Below, piece by piece: positions 54,015 to 63,960 of a stretch of 64,000 nucleotides of DNA. Both the position numbers and the translations under genes were made by a program. Origin of the DNA: Chara braunii (lineage: Eukaryota; Streptophyta; Charophyceae; Charales; Characeae); contig BFEA01000884.1 of NCBI GenBank assembly GCA_003427395.1, positions 160,166 through 224,165 on the forward strand, written 5' to 3'. The notes under the pieces are model-generated. The model made no database searches. It had not been told where the DNA came from and was given only the letters and a program-made list of their open reading frames with translations. Position 1 is the first letter of the stretch. Every line of letters begins with the position of its first letter.

Positions 54015-54330
54015 TTGTCTCGATCCGTCTCACTCTCTTCCTTTCAATTTTCTTTCAGTGTGTTGAACGAAAATTGAGCATACCTGGTGTCAAGCTCGAT
54101 CCTCTCCAGTCAATAGTATCAATCTTCTTTTCCCGATCCAGTGTGGTACCTCACACAAGGAAGAAATAAATCACAGTTAGCAGTCGTGATTCTCAGGACA
54201 ATCGAGACTCAAATAAGAATAATAAAATTAGCATGAAGCTCACAGAAATGTCAGCAGTTCTCACGTCCTAATCAAAACTCAAAGATAATGATGACCCAGG
54301 CTCGTTCCGGACACGAAAATCTTTTCACGT
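54015..54330. other. Leader between PBS and ORF A
   Basis: No ORF. It is the expected untranslated leader after the PBS; a packaging signal would lie here but none can be recognised by eye. Confidence 0.5.
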
Positions 54331-54347
54331 CCCCGACAACGGCGCCA
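54331..54347 (-). promoter_or_regulatory. Primer-binding site, tRNA-Asp type
   Basis: On the minus strand TGGCGCCGTTGTCGGGG lies four bases after the end of the 5' LTR. Plant tRNA-Asp ends CCCCGGCAACGGCGCCA, so 16 of 17 positions pair. This site fixes both the orientation and the inner edge of the 5' LTR. Confidence 0.9.
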
Positions 54348-54912
54348 TTTTTATCGCACTTTTTCCATTCGGGCCACTTCGGGCAACCGGAAAGCCAACA
54401 GACTGTCACGCATGATTTTGTATGTGATTGCAATAAATAAAATAAATTAAATAATGCAAATCCCTTCCTGTTGTGTGCGTCCGGCTTCGAGCGAGACCCT
54501 TCAATTGCGGTCTTCGCCAGTCCCCGGTCTTAGGAATCTTTTATTTTGATTCGGAACAACAAAGAATTATGCAAATAATAATCATAAAAATTATGGAGTG
54601 TTATTCATGCATCAATTATGTCAATCTGATTTTGAGAACTATGACAAAACATCCACGGAGGCAATCATCAAGCAAGAATAATGTAGAAAGGAAGATTGAC
54701 TGACTCTAGCAAAGACATGGGCAATTGAATGAGGGAAGAATGAGGACTCATAATAATCTCAGAAAGTACATGTAAACAGGCATGGTCAACACCTCTCAAG
54801 AGTCCCGACTCATCTCTCATGTCAGTCTCTCTCAATCTCTTTTCATTGATCTTCTCTGGTGTCGAGACCCATGCCCACGTACAATCTGAGACTGAGGCTT
54901 CGTGACAAAATG

Positions 54913-55494
54913 TCACCTGTAGCCAACAAGCTCTGAGCAAGACCATCCGAGGCACATAGCACGGTAGTTAACCATGGAGCAAAACTTCTCCCACAATGTA
55001 GGCAGCCCGTCAACTGAAAAGACCCCTTGTCTGAGGTAGGGATACTCAGTGGGCTCAGTCAACGCCTCAATGTCAATCACCGCTGGAGAGATGTACCTCC
55101 TTGCCAAACCGATCACATCCAGCCAACTCGTGCCATCGGTGAGAAGAGAAGGTACTGGAGGCCTAGGATAGTCAGTATAAAACATCGGCCCGAAGCTGCG
55201 GATCAACGTAGTGCCACTCTCATCGCGCTCCCTCTCTCTCTGCTCAAGGTATTCAGTGGCTGAGATCCAGACTGGATCAAAAAGTTCATGAGTCTCCTTG
55301 CCCTTCTTCAGGTAAGGCCTCAGATCGTGGACAGTGCCATCAACAAAACTGGTCTGGACAATGAAGATTGACAGATCTCCTTGTCTGAAACCAATGGCAC
55401 TAGCATACTGATAACGGAATGCCTCCTTGCATGAAATCTGATTGAGATTGGCCAGCACTGACTCGCTGACTCGAAAGGACTCAACTATACTCAT
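54913..55494 (-). CDS. ORF L, LTR-encoded accessory protein (family 1)
   Basis: 193 codons from ATG, inside the 5' LTR and downstream of its TATA box, so it should be the first long ORF on the genomic RNA. Residues 40-75 (FRQGDLSIFIV, then TSFVDGTVHDLRPYLKKG) and about 120-140 (PSLLTDGTSWLDVIGLA) match ORF A. A C-terminal extension has FCSMVNYRAMCLGWSCSELV. No transmembrane helix or signal peptide is evident. Coding sequence within LTRs is rare; being duplicated in both LTRs, L has a second copy at 35028-35594 to compare. Function is unrecognised. Confidence 0.65.
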   Translation of the reverse strand: MSIVESFRVSESVLANLNQISCKEAFRYQYASAIGFRQGDLSIFIVQTSFVDGTVHDLRPYLKKGKETHELFDPVWISATEYLEQRERERDESGTTLIRSFGPMFYTDYPRPPVPSLLTDGTSWLDVIGLARRYISPAVIDIEALTEPTEYPYLRQGVFSVDGLPTLWEKFCSMVNYRAMCLGWSCSELVGYR

Positions 55495-55548
55495 GGGTAG
55501 ATTAGCCGGTGCAGATTGACTAGATGATCACTGATAACTGATCAATGG

Positions 55549-55674
55549 GAACTGATGGCTAATAACTGATTGTCGATTAATTGATTGCTGATAACTGATT
55601 GCTGATGACTGATTGCTGATGACTGATTGCCGATGACTGATTGCTAATGACTGATTGCTGATAACTGATTGCTG
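55549..55674. repeat. Tandem TGATTGCTGATGAC repeats in the right LTR
   Basis: Counterpart of 35650-35775, with small differences in unit sequence. Confidence 0.85.
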
Positions 55675-55903
55675 CTTCTTAATGCTGGTTAGGAGACTGA
55701 ATGATTGCAGACCAGAAAACTTAGTAGTTGCTTATCAGAAAACTGTGACTACTTCTCTGAAAATTGATTGCTTGCTGCTCCGAAAACTGATTGCTTGCTA
55801 TTCCGGAGACTGATTGCTTGCTAATGAATGACCGTTGCAGTTTGAATTGGCTGTTTGTTGATTAAACACAGATTGAATGGTGACTAAATCCACAGTTAAA
55901 TGT

Positions 55904-56050
55904 CGTTCTGAGCACCGTCCTAAGCACTGTTCTGAATGCGGTCCCAAGTACTGTCCTGAGAACCGCTCTGAGTACAGTTCCAAGTACAGTTCTGAGTACT
56001 GTCCCGAGTANAGTTCCGAGTGNAGTTCAGAGTACAGTTCTGGTTACTNA
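55904..56050. repeat. Tandem AGTACAGTTCTG repeats in the right LTR
   Basis: Counterpart of 36004-36150. From 56011 onward it is identical to the left copy, including every N. Confidence 0.8.
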
Positions 56051-56242
56051 CCACTGCTCTTGACATCCACCGAATGTCANTNGATACACGGGACGCAGTC
56101 TGATACANTGAATTGTGAATTCTCGNGTCTTCGTACCNCAAGAGGAGCTNTATACAGCTGCGGTCTAGATGCTGGTAGAGCTCTGGAAATNGTAGTTTGT
56201 ACGCTACTGGCTCANGCGAGTTTTNCCCTGGCCTGTTCCACA

Positions 56243-56517
56243 CTTTCNANCGAAGAGTCGATACTGTGCATTTTACNGTCGAGTCCGTAGAAGTAANCTA
56301 CATACTCGATGTACTTCTTCTNCCCGNCCATTTTGACCGCGAACTCCCTCTGAGTTAGTCTGTNATATACACATCTAGATGTGTATAAGAGACAGCTTTC
56401 CAGCGAAGAGTCGATACTGTGCATTTTACCGTCGAGTCCGTAGAAGTAAGCTACATACTCGATGTACTTCTTCTTCCCGACCATTTTGACCGCGAACTCC
56501 CTCTGAGTTAGTCTGTG
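56243..56517. repeat. 122-bp duplication flanking an adapter in the right LTR
   Basis: 56243-56364 (with Ns) is repeated at 56396-56517 (without Ns), separated by the adapter. The left LTR has this sequence once, so the duplication is an assembly artefact. Confidence 0.9.
56366..56395. other. Nextera mate-pair junction adapter (non-genomic)
   Basis: TATACACATCT followed by the full 19-bp mosaic end AGATGTGTATAAGAGACAG. The left half of the palindrome is truncated. Laboratory sequence. Confidence 0.95.
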
Positions 56518-58250
56518 AAACTCCATATTCTGACATGCGCTGTCCTCCCAATTTCTGTGTCTTTCCACGACAGTTGTGCTTTTCACTACGAAGATCTCCT
56601 CTTCTTTCATGNCTCCTCTCACGTCCAGGCCACACAGCAAGCTCTACGACCAGAAACTGATAGCTATCTTCAAACCTNGAGTAGNTGTCACGATTCACGN
56701 TGTTCAACAATTACTGCTAATTCCTCGGGAGCGTTATATACCACCATCCCTCAGAAGGGTTGGAGCGTGGATCGGTTGGCTAAATAACAGTGCAACTGTT
56801 GAGGGTCACTCAGAGGCAGCATGACAGGCGGTAAGTAAAATCGTCTTCAAGGAAACGATTCTCTCTCTATCGTACAAGAATGCGGAGACGCACTTGACGT
56901 CACCAGCGCTACTTCTCACTCACGCGTCCCGCTCACATGCACCAAGGAAGAAGAGTAGGTGTCCGATATTGAGCACCCTCTCTTAATTCGTGAGCGACAT
57001 AATCAAGCGGCTGGGCAACTCTCTTGGCACACATCAGAGCCTCTTTGGAAGTTCTCCACGATAATCGCCTCATAAAAATGATTCCCCGAGGGTTATCTTG
57101 TCAGGCGCGTAGAAAGATGACAAAACACGCTAAACCCCGCTGCTCAAGAGACAAGCAACGTTGACCTCTCAATCACCTCTCACGCCCTTGTTGCCTGCCT
57201 CACGACACTTTCACTAGTACGCCACTCATTACAGTCATTTCTCAGGCTAGTTGCGTACTGCAGTCCAGTTGACGTCACCATCTTCCACCTGCTCACTCGT
57301 TCCGCTATCTCCTCTTCCCTCCTTTCCCCGCTCTGTCAGACTGCCCCGCGTGCNGTCCTACTNCACTTGCCTTGGCCTTTNCGTTTCTCAGAACAGCCAC
57401 NTGTTGANNTTTGGCCGCCGCGCGCTCACACGCGTCCTTTCTCTCTGCCATGTCTCTCTCCCGTTCCACGGCCTTTGGGCGCCAACTGACCAGAGCTGGC
57501 CTCGGGTCCTCCTTCCACTGGATNTGNCGACCGGTGATGCTTCTGGATCTCCCCTNNCCTGTTCCAGGACCTGAGGTCCNTCTCTCGGTCTGCGTCGCTC
57601 ATCTCACTNTNCCCTCCTGAGTCCCTGTCCTAGTGGATCTNTTCCAGGTNTGCTGTGTCCATCGAAGTCTCTGTNTCATGATAGGCCACCGTTATCNGTA
57701 GCCTTNCCGTCACTCCGTCCCGTCTGCAACGTCTCTCAGCCCGGTCTCTTGCCTCCGAAATCGCATCCTGTAACTTTGAGTTAGTCTGCATCTCCCCCTC
57801 TCTTGCTCCCTCCACTTTCATCTTCATTACCAGCTCATCTCCACCGTCATAATTGAGTATGACGGTAATCCAGGGCCCTTCCCCGGACACAGGTTTCCAG
57901 CGGGCCTGGTGATACCAGTACCCANGTCTATATCNGTGCAANGCCATGGTTTTCGCTCANAATAGACAGTCTTGTCTCCAGAAATAGGCACTCGGCTTGC
58001 ACATACACCCACTACTCCTTACTTCTTGGTCTCAAGNTAGTTGTGCCAGCACAACGAGGTAGCCAGTTGATGCCCTTTAACTGGCTGCCAAACAGCCAGC
58101 ACTAGCGCTCCGCCCACACTCATACCCTGTGAGAAGGTGATGGCTAACCAGACTCAGATCCGTCAAGAACTGAGGACCTCAGCGAGCCATCACCACCCTA
58201 CTCGCAGCACGATAGCCTCACTCACTTGCCGGAAGACCCAAGGGCTCCCT

Positions 58251-58258
58251 CTTTTATA
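58251..58258 (-). promoter_or_regulatory. TATA box of the 5' LTR promoter
   Basis: TATAAAAG on the minus strand, in TTCTATAAAAGAGGGAGCCC. Conserved in the other LTR. It predicts a transcript start at about 58220-58230, leaving a U3 of about 1.5 kb and an R-U5 of nearly 3.9 kb that includes ORF L. Confidence 0.6.
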
Positions 58259-58810
58259 GAACTTAGAAGAGCCGTGATCCCGGCGTGCTGAAGAAAATTC
58301 AAATAATAATTTGAAGTGTATAAAAAAAATAAAATAAAATACGTATATTCTCAAACAAATTTTCTGTTTAAAGAGTCAGAATTCGTAGCTCAACGGTCGT
58401 AGTACAGACTGGTCCTCTTGCTACTGTCACCTTCAGGACTCCGCGACGCTACCACTGACCAACAGCGGCGATGAGGCGGTCCTATAACGGGATACCGACC
58501 ACCTATTTCCTTCCTATTAAAAACACCAGAACGCTACGCCTGATGGGTACCCACGTCCGATGGCAAGGAGGGGGTTTATGACCCCCTGCAGGGGGTGATA
58601 TTCCTCCTACCAATGCGGCCGCTTGTCGCCCTCCTTTTGGGGTCTCACCGCACTGCGCCAATTCAAAGCTAGCCCACAGACATTATACGTGGGGTCGGCC
58701 TACTTAGGCTATGGGTCGTCGAGTTCGAAATACTAACCGTTGGCCTTCCCGTGAGATGAGAGGCCGACAGGCGGAAAACTGAAAATAGGAAAAATTAGTA
58801 ATAATACTGA

Positions 58811-58819
58811 TAATAATAA

Positions 58820-58853
<34 letters not shown>

Positions 58854-58860
58854 GTAATAA
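58811..58860. repeat. (TAA)n microsatellite in the right LTR
   Basis: Counterpart of 41843-41908 and shorter, as expected of slippage after insertion. Confidence 0.95.
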
Positions 58861-59709
58861 TGAGAATCAATGTGGAAAGAAAGAACGACGCTTCAAGTTT
58901 CCTTTGCGCCACAGCTTCACCTGAGTAGCGTTGAAGATCCACGCACAAGCCCGAAACCCGATTTTCATCCTTACTCCTTTTTCTTTCTTTTTCACACTTC
59001 CCTTTTTCAGGCCCACTGTATCTGCCCTGCGGTACAACTACTGGGGTCCTACCGAGCGGAGCCTTAGACGCGCGGACCTGGTACAGACGATATTCGAAGG
59101 GTTGGACCTGCCTAGACCGCAATACCACCTCCCGAACTCAAAGTCCGGTCCTGTTGGCTTCCCTACCAAACAATAGGCCAATCAAGGAAAGCGGAAAAGG
59201 AATAACGATAACAACAAAATAATAATAATAATAGAGTGAAACGCAACGGTAATCGGGGTTAGAGACCATCAGATTTCCCCGAACTAAAGCTAGTAGTCCA
59301 ATCGTGTTAGAATTAGACCCTTGTTTTCTTTTCCATTTTTTTCTTTTCTTGCTGCTTTTTGCTTTAGCCTTCTGTTTCTCTTACTGTTGTCAGTGTCATG
59401 CACCTGACCCATAACCCTGTAGAGGGGTGCTTGGTGCACAATAGAAAAGACAGCGCCTATCCCTCTACTTTCGCGTCCCTGGGCAAACCCGGCGGCTACC
59501 ACGGCCACAGGCCGGTTGTGCTCTGTTGTACAGTAGGGCGCCGAGCCTGCGTGGACCAATGGAAGTCCTGTGGCGCACCCCTTTTGCTGAGGGATACGCC
59601 ACCGGGACCTGTCCACGCCGAGAAACGATCCAGGCACCAGAGCAGGAAACTGGTACTAAGCAGAGACTTGGTACACAGGAGGGGAGGGCACGGTCCCGTC
59701 CCTCCGACA

Positions 59710-59713
59710 GCGC
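59710..59713. other. Target-site duplication, right copy (GCGC)
   Basis: GCGC immediately after the LTR end; matches 34484-34487. Four bases rather than the usual five for Ty3; a fifth base may have mutated. Confidence 0.7.
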
Positions 59714-60081
59714 AACCTCATTCGGCATGCTATCCACATGGCAGCCTATGAATGTTTTCGTCCTGGCAAGCGTGGCGACCGTTTTATCTTTTGATTGTTG
59801 TCTACCCGTGATCCCATGCTCACAACGCACAAAGTCATTATCCAATCATTTTTTGTAGCTATAAAACGTATTACGAGAGACACCGAGAACATTGTAGTAT
59901 GCCTTGATGCACATGTAACGTTCCAACTCTAAAGGACGGACACGTTTCTGTCCATGTTCATTCAGCGTGAAATCTTTCAGATTTTTCATCCACCACTGCG
60001 CTCTCTTCAGGATTCTTACTGTATAATCCTTGTCTAACCTTTCAGACTTCCTCCGGCGGGCCGGCGACACATTGTAACAAC

Positions 60082-60457
60082 CTGCGTAGTACGTCGAACG
60101 TGTTCGCGCCCCTTCATGTTCGCGCGAACGTGTTCGTACGTTTGCACGAACAGCTCGTGAACATGTTCGGGCGAACATAATGTTTTTTTCGGTAAAAAAA
60201 ATAAAAAAAATAAAATAAAATGGTTTTTCATTTTTAACTCATGATTGGCTATGAATTTGAACATGACTCCAAGGCTAAAGTTGTTTGTATTATTATTTTA
60301 CATAACATATATTGTTTTCAAATATTTCTGAGATTTGTTCTTTTTTTTAATTTTTTAATATTGTTTTATGTTCGTGTTCTGAGGGTTTTTGACGCTGGTT
60401 CGCGTTCGAGCGAACATGTTCACGTTCGCCTTCGAACGAGGACACGGTGCTACATAG
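60082..60457. mobile_element. 376-bp TIR element with GAACATGTTCG subterminal arrays
   Basis: Flanked by GTAACAAC (60074-60081) and GTAACAAT (60458-60465), a 7/8 match. The ends are inverted: CTGCGTAGTACG, and CTATGTAGCACCG after reverse complementing. Motifs of the type CGAACGTGTTCGCG/GAACATGTTCG fill both ends. The AT-rich centre includes a block of about 90 bp homologous to 21496-21590. Removing it with one 8-mer restores an open frame in the host DUF7869-like gene, which confirms the boundaries. Confidence 0.85.
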
Positions 60458-61007
60458 GTAACAATATCGAGCCTTGCAACATGCCATGTCGCGCACCATG
60501 AGCAGTTTTTTTTCTGGACAGCATGTCTTTCTCTCTTTTGTACTGTTATTTTCTCATAGCGTTCCTATTAGCCATGCTATACGGTCTTCTTTCGCCTGGC
60601 AGAGGTGCATGCAAAATTTGTAGTATTGCCATTTTTTCTGCATCGTCCTTGCCAGACGCTTTCGACCCAGAATGGATATGAACTAGAATCGCATCATCAG
60701 ATCGTACTTGCGTTGGACCCCCCCGTGCAGTAGAGAGTTCCTACGAAGAACAGTCGGTGGATACCGACTTCGTACCAATGCAACTACTATGTCGTAACGA
60801 TGCATTAAACGAGGATTGTTGTGCAGATGAGTAATCAGTATCCACCAACTTCTCACCCTCGTCACTAAAGGATGTGAAAGAAGCAGTCATGGACAAGCAA
60901 CATTCGCTCACTGAAGTTATGGGGTGCACGTCGCCTGAAACGTGAAACACGTTTCGGGAGGCAAATAACTTTTTGTTTGTGGACGGTGTCGCTAAAGCCC
61001 CAGGCAA

Positions 61008-62244
61008 ATGGATGCAACCCCTAAAACTCTCACAAAAAGCAAGACTTTGTTTTCTGGGGAATGCCGCACTGGACTGTTGGAACCGTGTAGGGTCAAACCT
61101 CGGTAGACTTTCGAGCCTTGGTCGACCCCACTGCGGATCCCAGTTGGCTCGGCCCGCCCACGCTTACGCTCAGGGTGCAGGCCGTTCGTCCTAGGGTCAC
61201 CCCCACCTTGTGCTTTGAGATGGATGAAGGTGGGTCATCGAGCAAAAGAGCTTTGACATTGCGGATGTAGCTCAGCCCTCGCACCGGGTGGTAGTCTCGC
61301 TGGTCATTCCGCAAACGCCGATTTTCTGATATTTGGTTGTGTTCTCAAGCAAATGCTCCTTCCAATACGCAGGCAGTCCAAGCGTTCTTTGAGAGTTCCT
61401 CTTCTTTTGTGCGAAGGCTAAGTGTCATCCTTGGGTCACACACCATTTCCGTAAGCATAACAATCCTATGGCGTCATCGGGGTGCGGCACCGCCGTCTTT
61501 CCCCCTCGCCTCTACGCACTCCTCGTGCCTCATCCATTTCATCCGCCGTTATTGGAGCAAGCCCCTTAGTCTTTTCGGGGCCTTCAAACACATGCACAGG
61601 CTACCTCTCATTCGGATCAACAAAAGTCTCACTCCCTTCTTTCATTCACTCCCCAAATCTCATGCACAAAGGTCTCTTTCATGGGTCGATTTTACGTTAA
61701 GGGCCCCGTAGACCCCTTTGCCCCTCTTCCCTTTCCTTCGCCGCCCGGCTTCCCCGTCCCTGTCCCGCTTAAGGCATCCCAAAACTTACTCACCTGCACA
61801 ATCCCACACAAAGGCAAAGACCGATGCAATCCCTCATTGGGGTCAACACATAGCCCTTCCCGCATGCCCAGCTTTCTTTTCCTTTGGCTTCTCTTCATTA
61901 TCCTTCCTTTTGCTCAATTAATCCATCCTCTTCTCATAGTCATGTAGTCGGGGAAATGGTTGAGTCAACTGACCTTGCTTCAAGCACCAACTTCCTCTAG
62001 CCCTTTTCCAGACTCGGCTCCTCTCAATCCCTCAAGTGTCTCTTTCCTTCCTTCTGGGCGGCACAAGGGACCGACAACCCTCCCCTTGCCCACTTTCTCC
62101 TCTAAGTGAGGACAAATTATTTTCACCGTTCGTTTTCCTAACAATGTAATAAGTGAGTGGGAAGGGTTTGTTATATGCCAAGTGGTGGACGGGGGAGAGG
62201 GTAGGATAAAGAACGGGAAAAGAGAGAAAGAGGGAGAGAGAAGG

Positions 62245-62249
<5 letters not shown>
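61008..62249. other. Unassigned, later pyrimidine-rich region
   Basis: I see no supported gene. Short ORFs on both strands lack motifs. CT-rich sequence from about 61330 produces Pro/Ser/Phe-rich frames without meaning. Confidence 0.3.

Positions 62250-62334
<85 letters not shown>
62250..62334. repeat. (AG)n microsatellite
   Basis: Near-perfect AG run with purine-rich flanks extending over about 62200-62430. Confidence 0.95.
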
Positions 62335-62342
<8 letters not shown>

Positions 62343-62606
62343 GAAGAAAGAGGGAGAGAAGGAAAGAGAGGGGGGGGGATAAAGAGAAGGATCGATAGAG
62401 GGAGAAGGGAGAGGGAGAGAGAGAGAAGGAGCTCCTAGTCCTAATCAATTCACCCTTCAGTACTAGCAGCCAAGCGTCGGTCACTCATCCCGCAGCACTA
62501 GCAGCCAAGTGTCGGTCACCCATCAAGACATGAACTTGATAAGTGAGGGTGTGATTAGTGAGAACACATGTTCATGTGAGTAGTGAAACAACCAAGTGTG
62601 AATCGG

Positions 62607-62900
62607 AACATCATCATGTGAGAGATGAGTCATGCATGTAAGTGAGACTTGCTCAAACACATGCTTGAAGCTCATGAAAGCAATCAAGAATACAATTGAA
62701 CATCATCATGTGAGAAATGAGTCATACACATGAGTGAGACTTGCTCAAACACATGCTTGATGCTCATGAAGGCAATCAAGAATACAATGGAACATCATCA
62801 TGTGAGAGATGAGCCATGCATGTGAGTAAGACTTGCTCAAACACATGTTTGAAGCTCATGAAGGCAATCAAGAATACAACGGAATATCATGATGTGAGAA
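62607..62900 (+). repeat. 91-bp tandem repeat, about 3.2 copies
   Basis: GAACATCATCATGTGAGAGATGAG starts units at about 62607, 62698, 62789 and 62881. Each continues with ACTTGCTCAAACACATGCTT, GCTCATGAAGGCAATCAAG, AATACAA. Confidence 0.9.
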
Positions 62901-62946
62901 AACTTAGCAAAGTAGTTGAGAGGAACCATACACTAGAACAAGCATG

Positions 62947-63960
62947 GACAAGAGTTGCAAATTGCTCCCAAGTGAAGAAGTTGAGAAAAGGGAGAGAAGA
63001 GTGAGTGAAACTCTCTCAAATGCAGGAAATGACAAGGTGGGAAGTGGCGCTTCGCATGGGAGTGAAGAAAAGGACAAAAGAAGAGAGAAAAATCATTCAA
63101 ACACCAGAGAAGACACAAACATGAGTTGCGATTTGCTCCAAAGTGAAGAAGTGGAGAGAAAGGGAGGGAAGAATGAGTGAAACTTCTCTCAAATACATGA
63201 AATCACAAGATGGGAAGTGACGCTTCCTATGGGAGTAAAGAAAAGGACAAAACAAGAGAGAAATATCCTCTAAACAGTAGAGAAAATATAAACAAGAGTG
63301 GCAATTTGCTCCCAAGTGAAGAGATGGAAAAAAAGTGAGAGAGGAGTGAACGAAACTCACTCAAATGCATGAAATCACAAGGGGGGAGTGACGCTTCACA
63401 TGGGAGTGAAGAAAAGGACAAAACAAGAGAGAAACATCATCCAAACACTAGAGACAACACAAACAAAACTTGCAATTTGATCCCAAGTGAAGAAGTGGAG
63501 AGAAAGGGAGAGAAGAGTGATTGAAACTCTCTCAAATGCAGGAAATCACAAGGTGGGAAGTGACCCTTCACATGGGAGTGAAGAAAAGAACAAAACAAGA
63601 GAGAAACATCATCCAAACACTAGCGAAGACACAAACAAGAGTTGCGATTTGCTCCCAAGTGAAGAAGTGGAAAGAAAGGGAGGGAAGAGTGCGTGAAAAT
63701 CTCTCAAATGCATGAAATCACAAGGGGGGAAGTGACGCTTCACATGGGAGTGGAGAAATGGACAAAACAAGAGGTAACCATCATAAAAACACTAGATTAA
63801 GCAAACACAAGAGTTGCGACTTGCTCCTAAGTGAAGAAATGAAGAGAAAGGGAGAGAAGAGTGAGTGAAACTTACTTAAATGCATGAAATCACAAGAGGG
63901 GAAGTGACGATTCACATGGGAGTGAAGAATGAGCCCATAGGGAGATCATTACTAGTGAGA
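62947..63960 (+). repeat. 172-bp tandem array, about six copies, reaching near the window end
   Basis: GAGTTGCRATTTGCTCCCAA recurs at about 62952, 63123, 63296, 63470, 63641 and 63813, spacing 171-174 bp. Each unit continues with GTGAAGAAGTGGAGAGAAAG, CTCTCAAATGCATGAAATCA, CAAG…GGGAAGTGACGCTTC and ACATGGGAGTGAAGAAAAGG. ORFs through it are repeats of the unit. It is unrelated in sequence to the 170-bp array at 22060-23370. Confidence 0.92.

Larger units (their letters stand above)
34488..59709 (-). mobile_element. Giant Ty3-type LTR retrotransposon, 25.2 kb, full-length but dead
   Basis: A minus-strand element with two LTRs (54352-59709 is 5', 34488-42751 is 3'), a GCGC target duplication and a PBS complementary to plant tRNA-Asp. 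In transcription order it carries ORF L (in the LTR), ORFs A-F, gag, aspartic protease, RT/RNase H, integrase, a 3-kb region with an antisense ORF, and the 3' LTR. The order protease-RT-RNaseH-integrase is that of Ty3. Integrase ends with a GPY-type motif and I see no chromodomain. The LTRs differ by visible substitutions (about one in ten in the first 60 bp), several stops break gag-pol, and the assembly is imperfect in both LTRs. Confidence 0.9.
54352..59709 (-). repeat. 5' LTR (right), 5.36 kb
   Basis: Bounded inward by the PBS and outward by GCGC (59710-59713). It contains, in minus-strand order, U3 (59709 to about 58230), a TATAAAAG box, a long R-U5 with tandem repeats, and ORF L. It lacks the 3.07-kb segment of the left LTR. 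It carries a laboratory adapter at 56366-56395 and many single Ns. Confidence 0.88.
59710..60990 (-). pseudogene. DUF7869-like transposon gene, N-terminal half, broken
   Basis: Minus-strand pieces before the LTR insertion: a Ser-rich start (60741-61007, SLRHSSCIGTKSVSTDCSS), then after a 376-bp insertion SPARRRKSERLDKDYTV, HGQKRVRPLELERYMCIKAY, NVLGVSRNTFYSYKK and EHGITGRQQSKDKTV. The run C/I-K-A-Y…-L-G-V-S-R-N-T-F followed by H-G-x-x-G-R is the N-terminal signature I associate with DUF7869 genes. The frame continues at 34487 after excising the LTR element, although a stop follows soon. With the C-terminal half this gives a transposon of about 5 kb once both insertions are removed. Confidence 0.6.

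Noticed and set aside
61258-61318. tRNA-like A-box (GCGGATGTAGCTCAG) with CATTCCGC about 50 bp downstream
   Set aside because: Too short for a tRNA, no B-box, no convincing anticodon or T arms. At most a tRNA fragment.
62944-63715. Repeated small ORFs (SEEVERKGGK-like peptides)
   Set aside because: They are translations of the 172-bp satellite unit, not independent genes.
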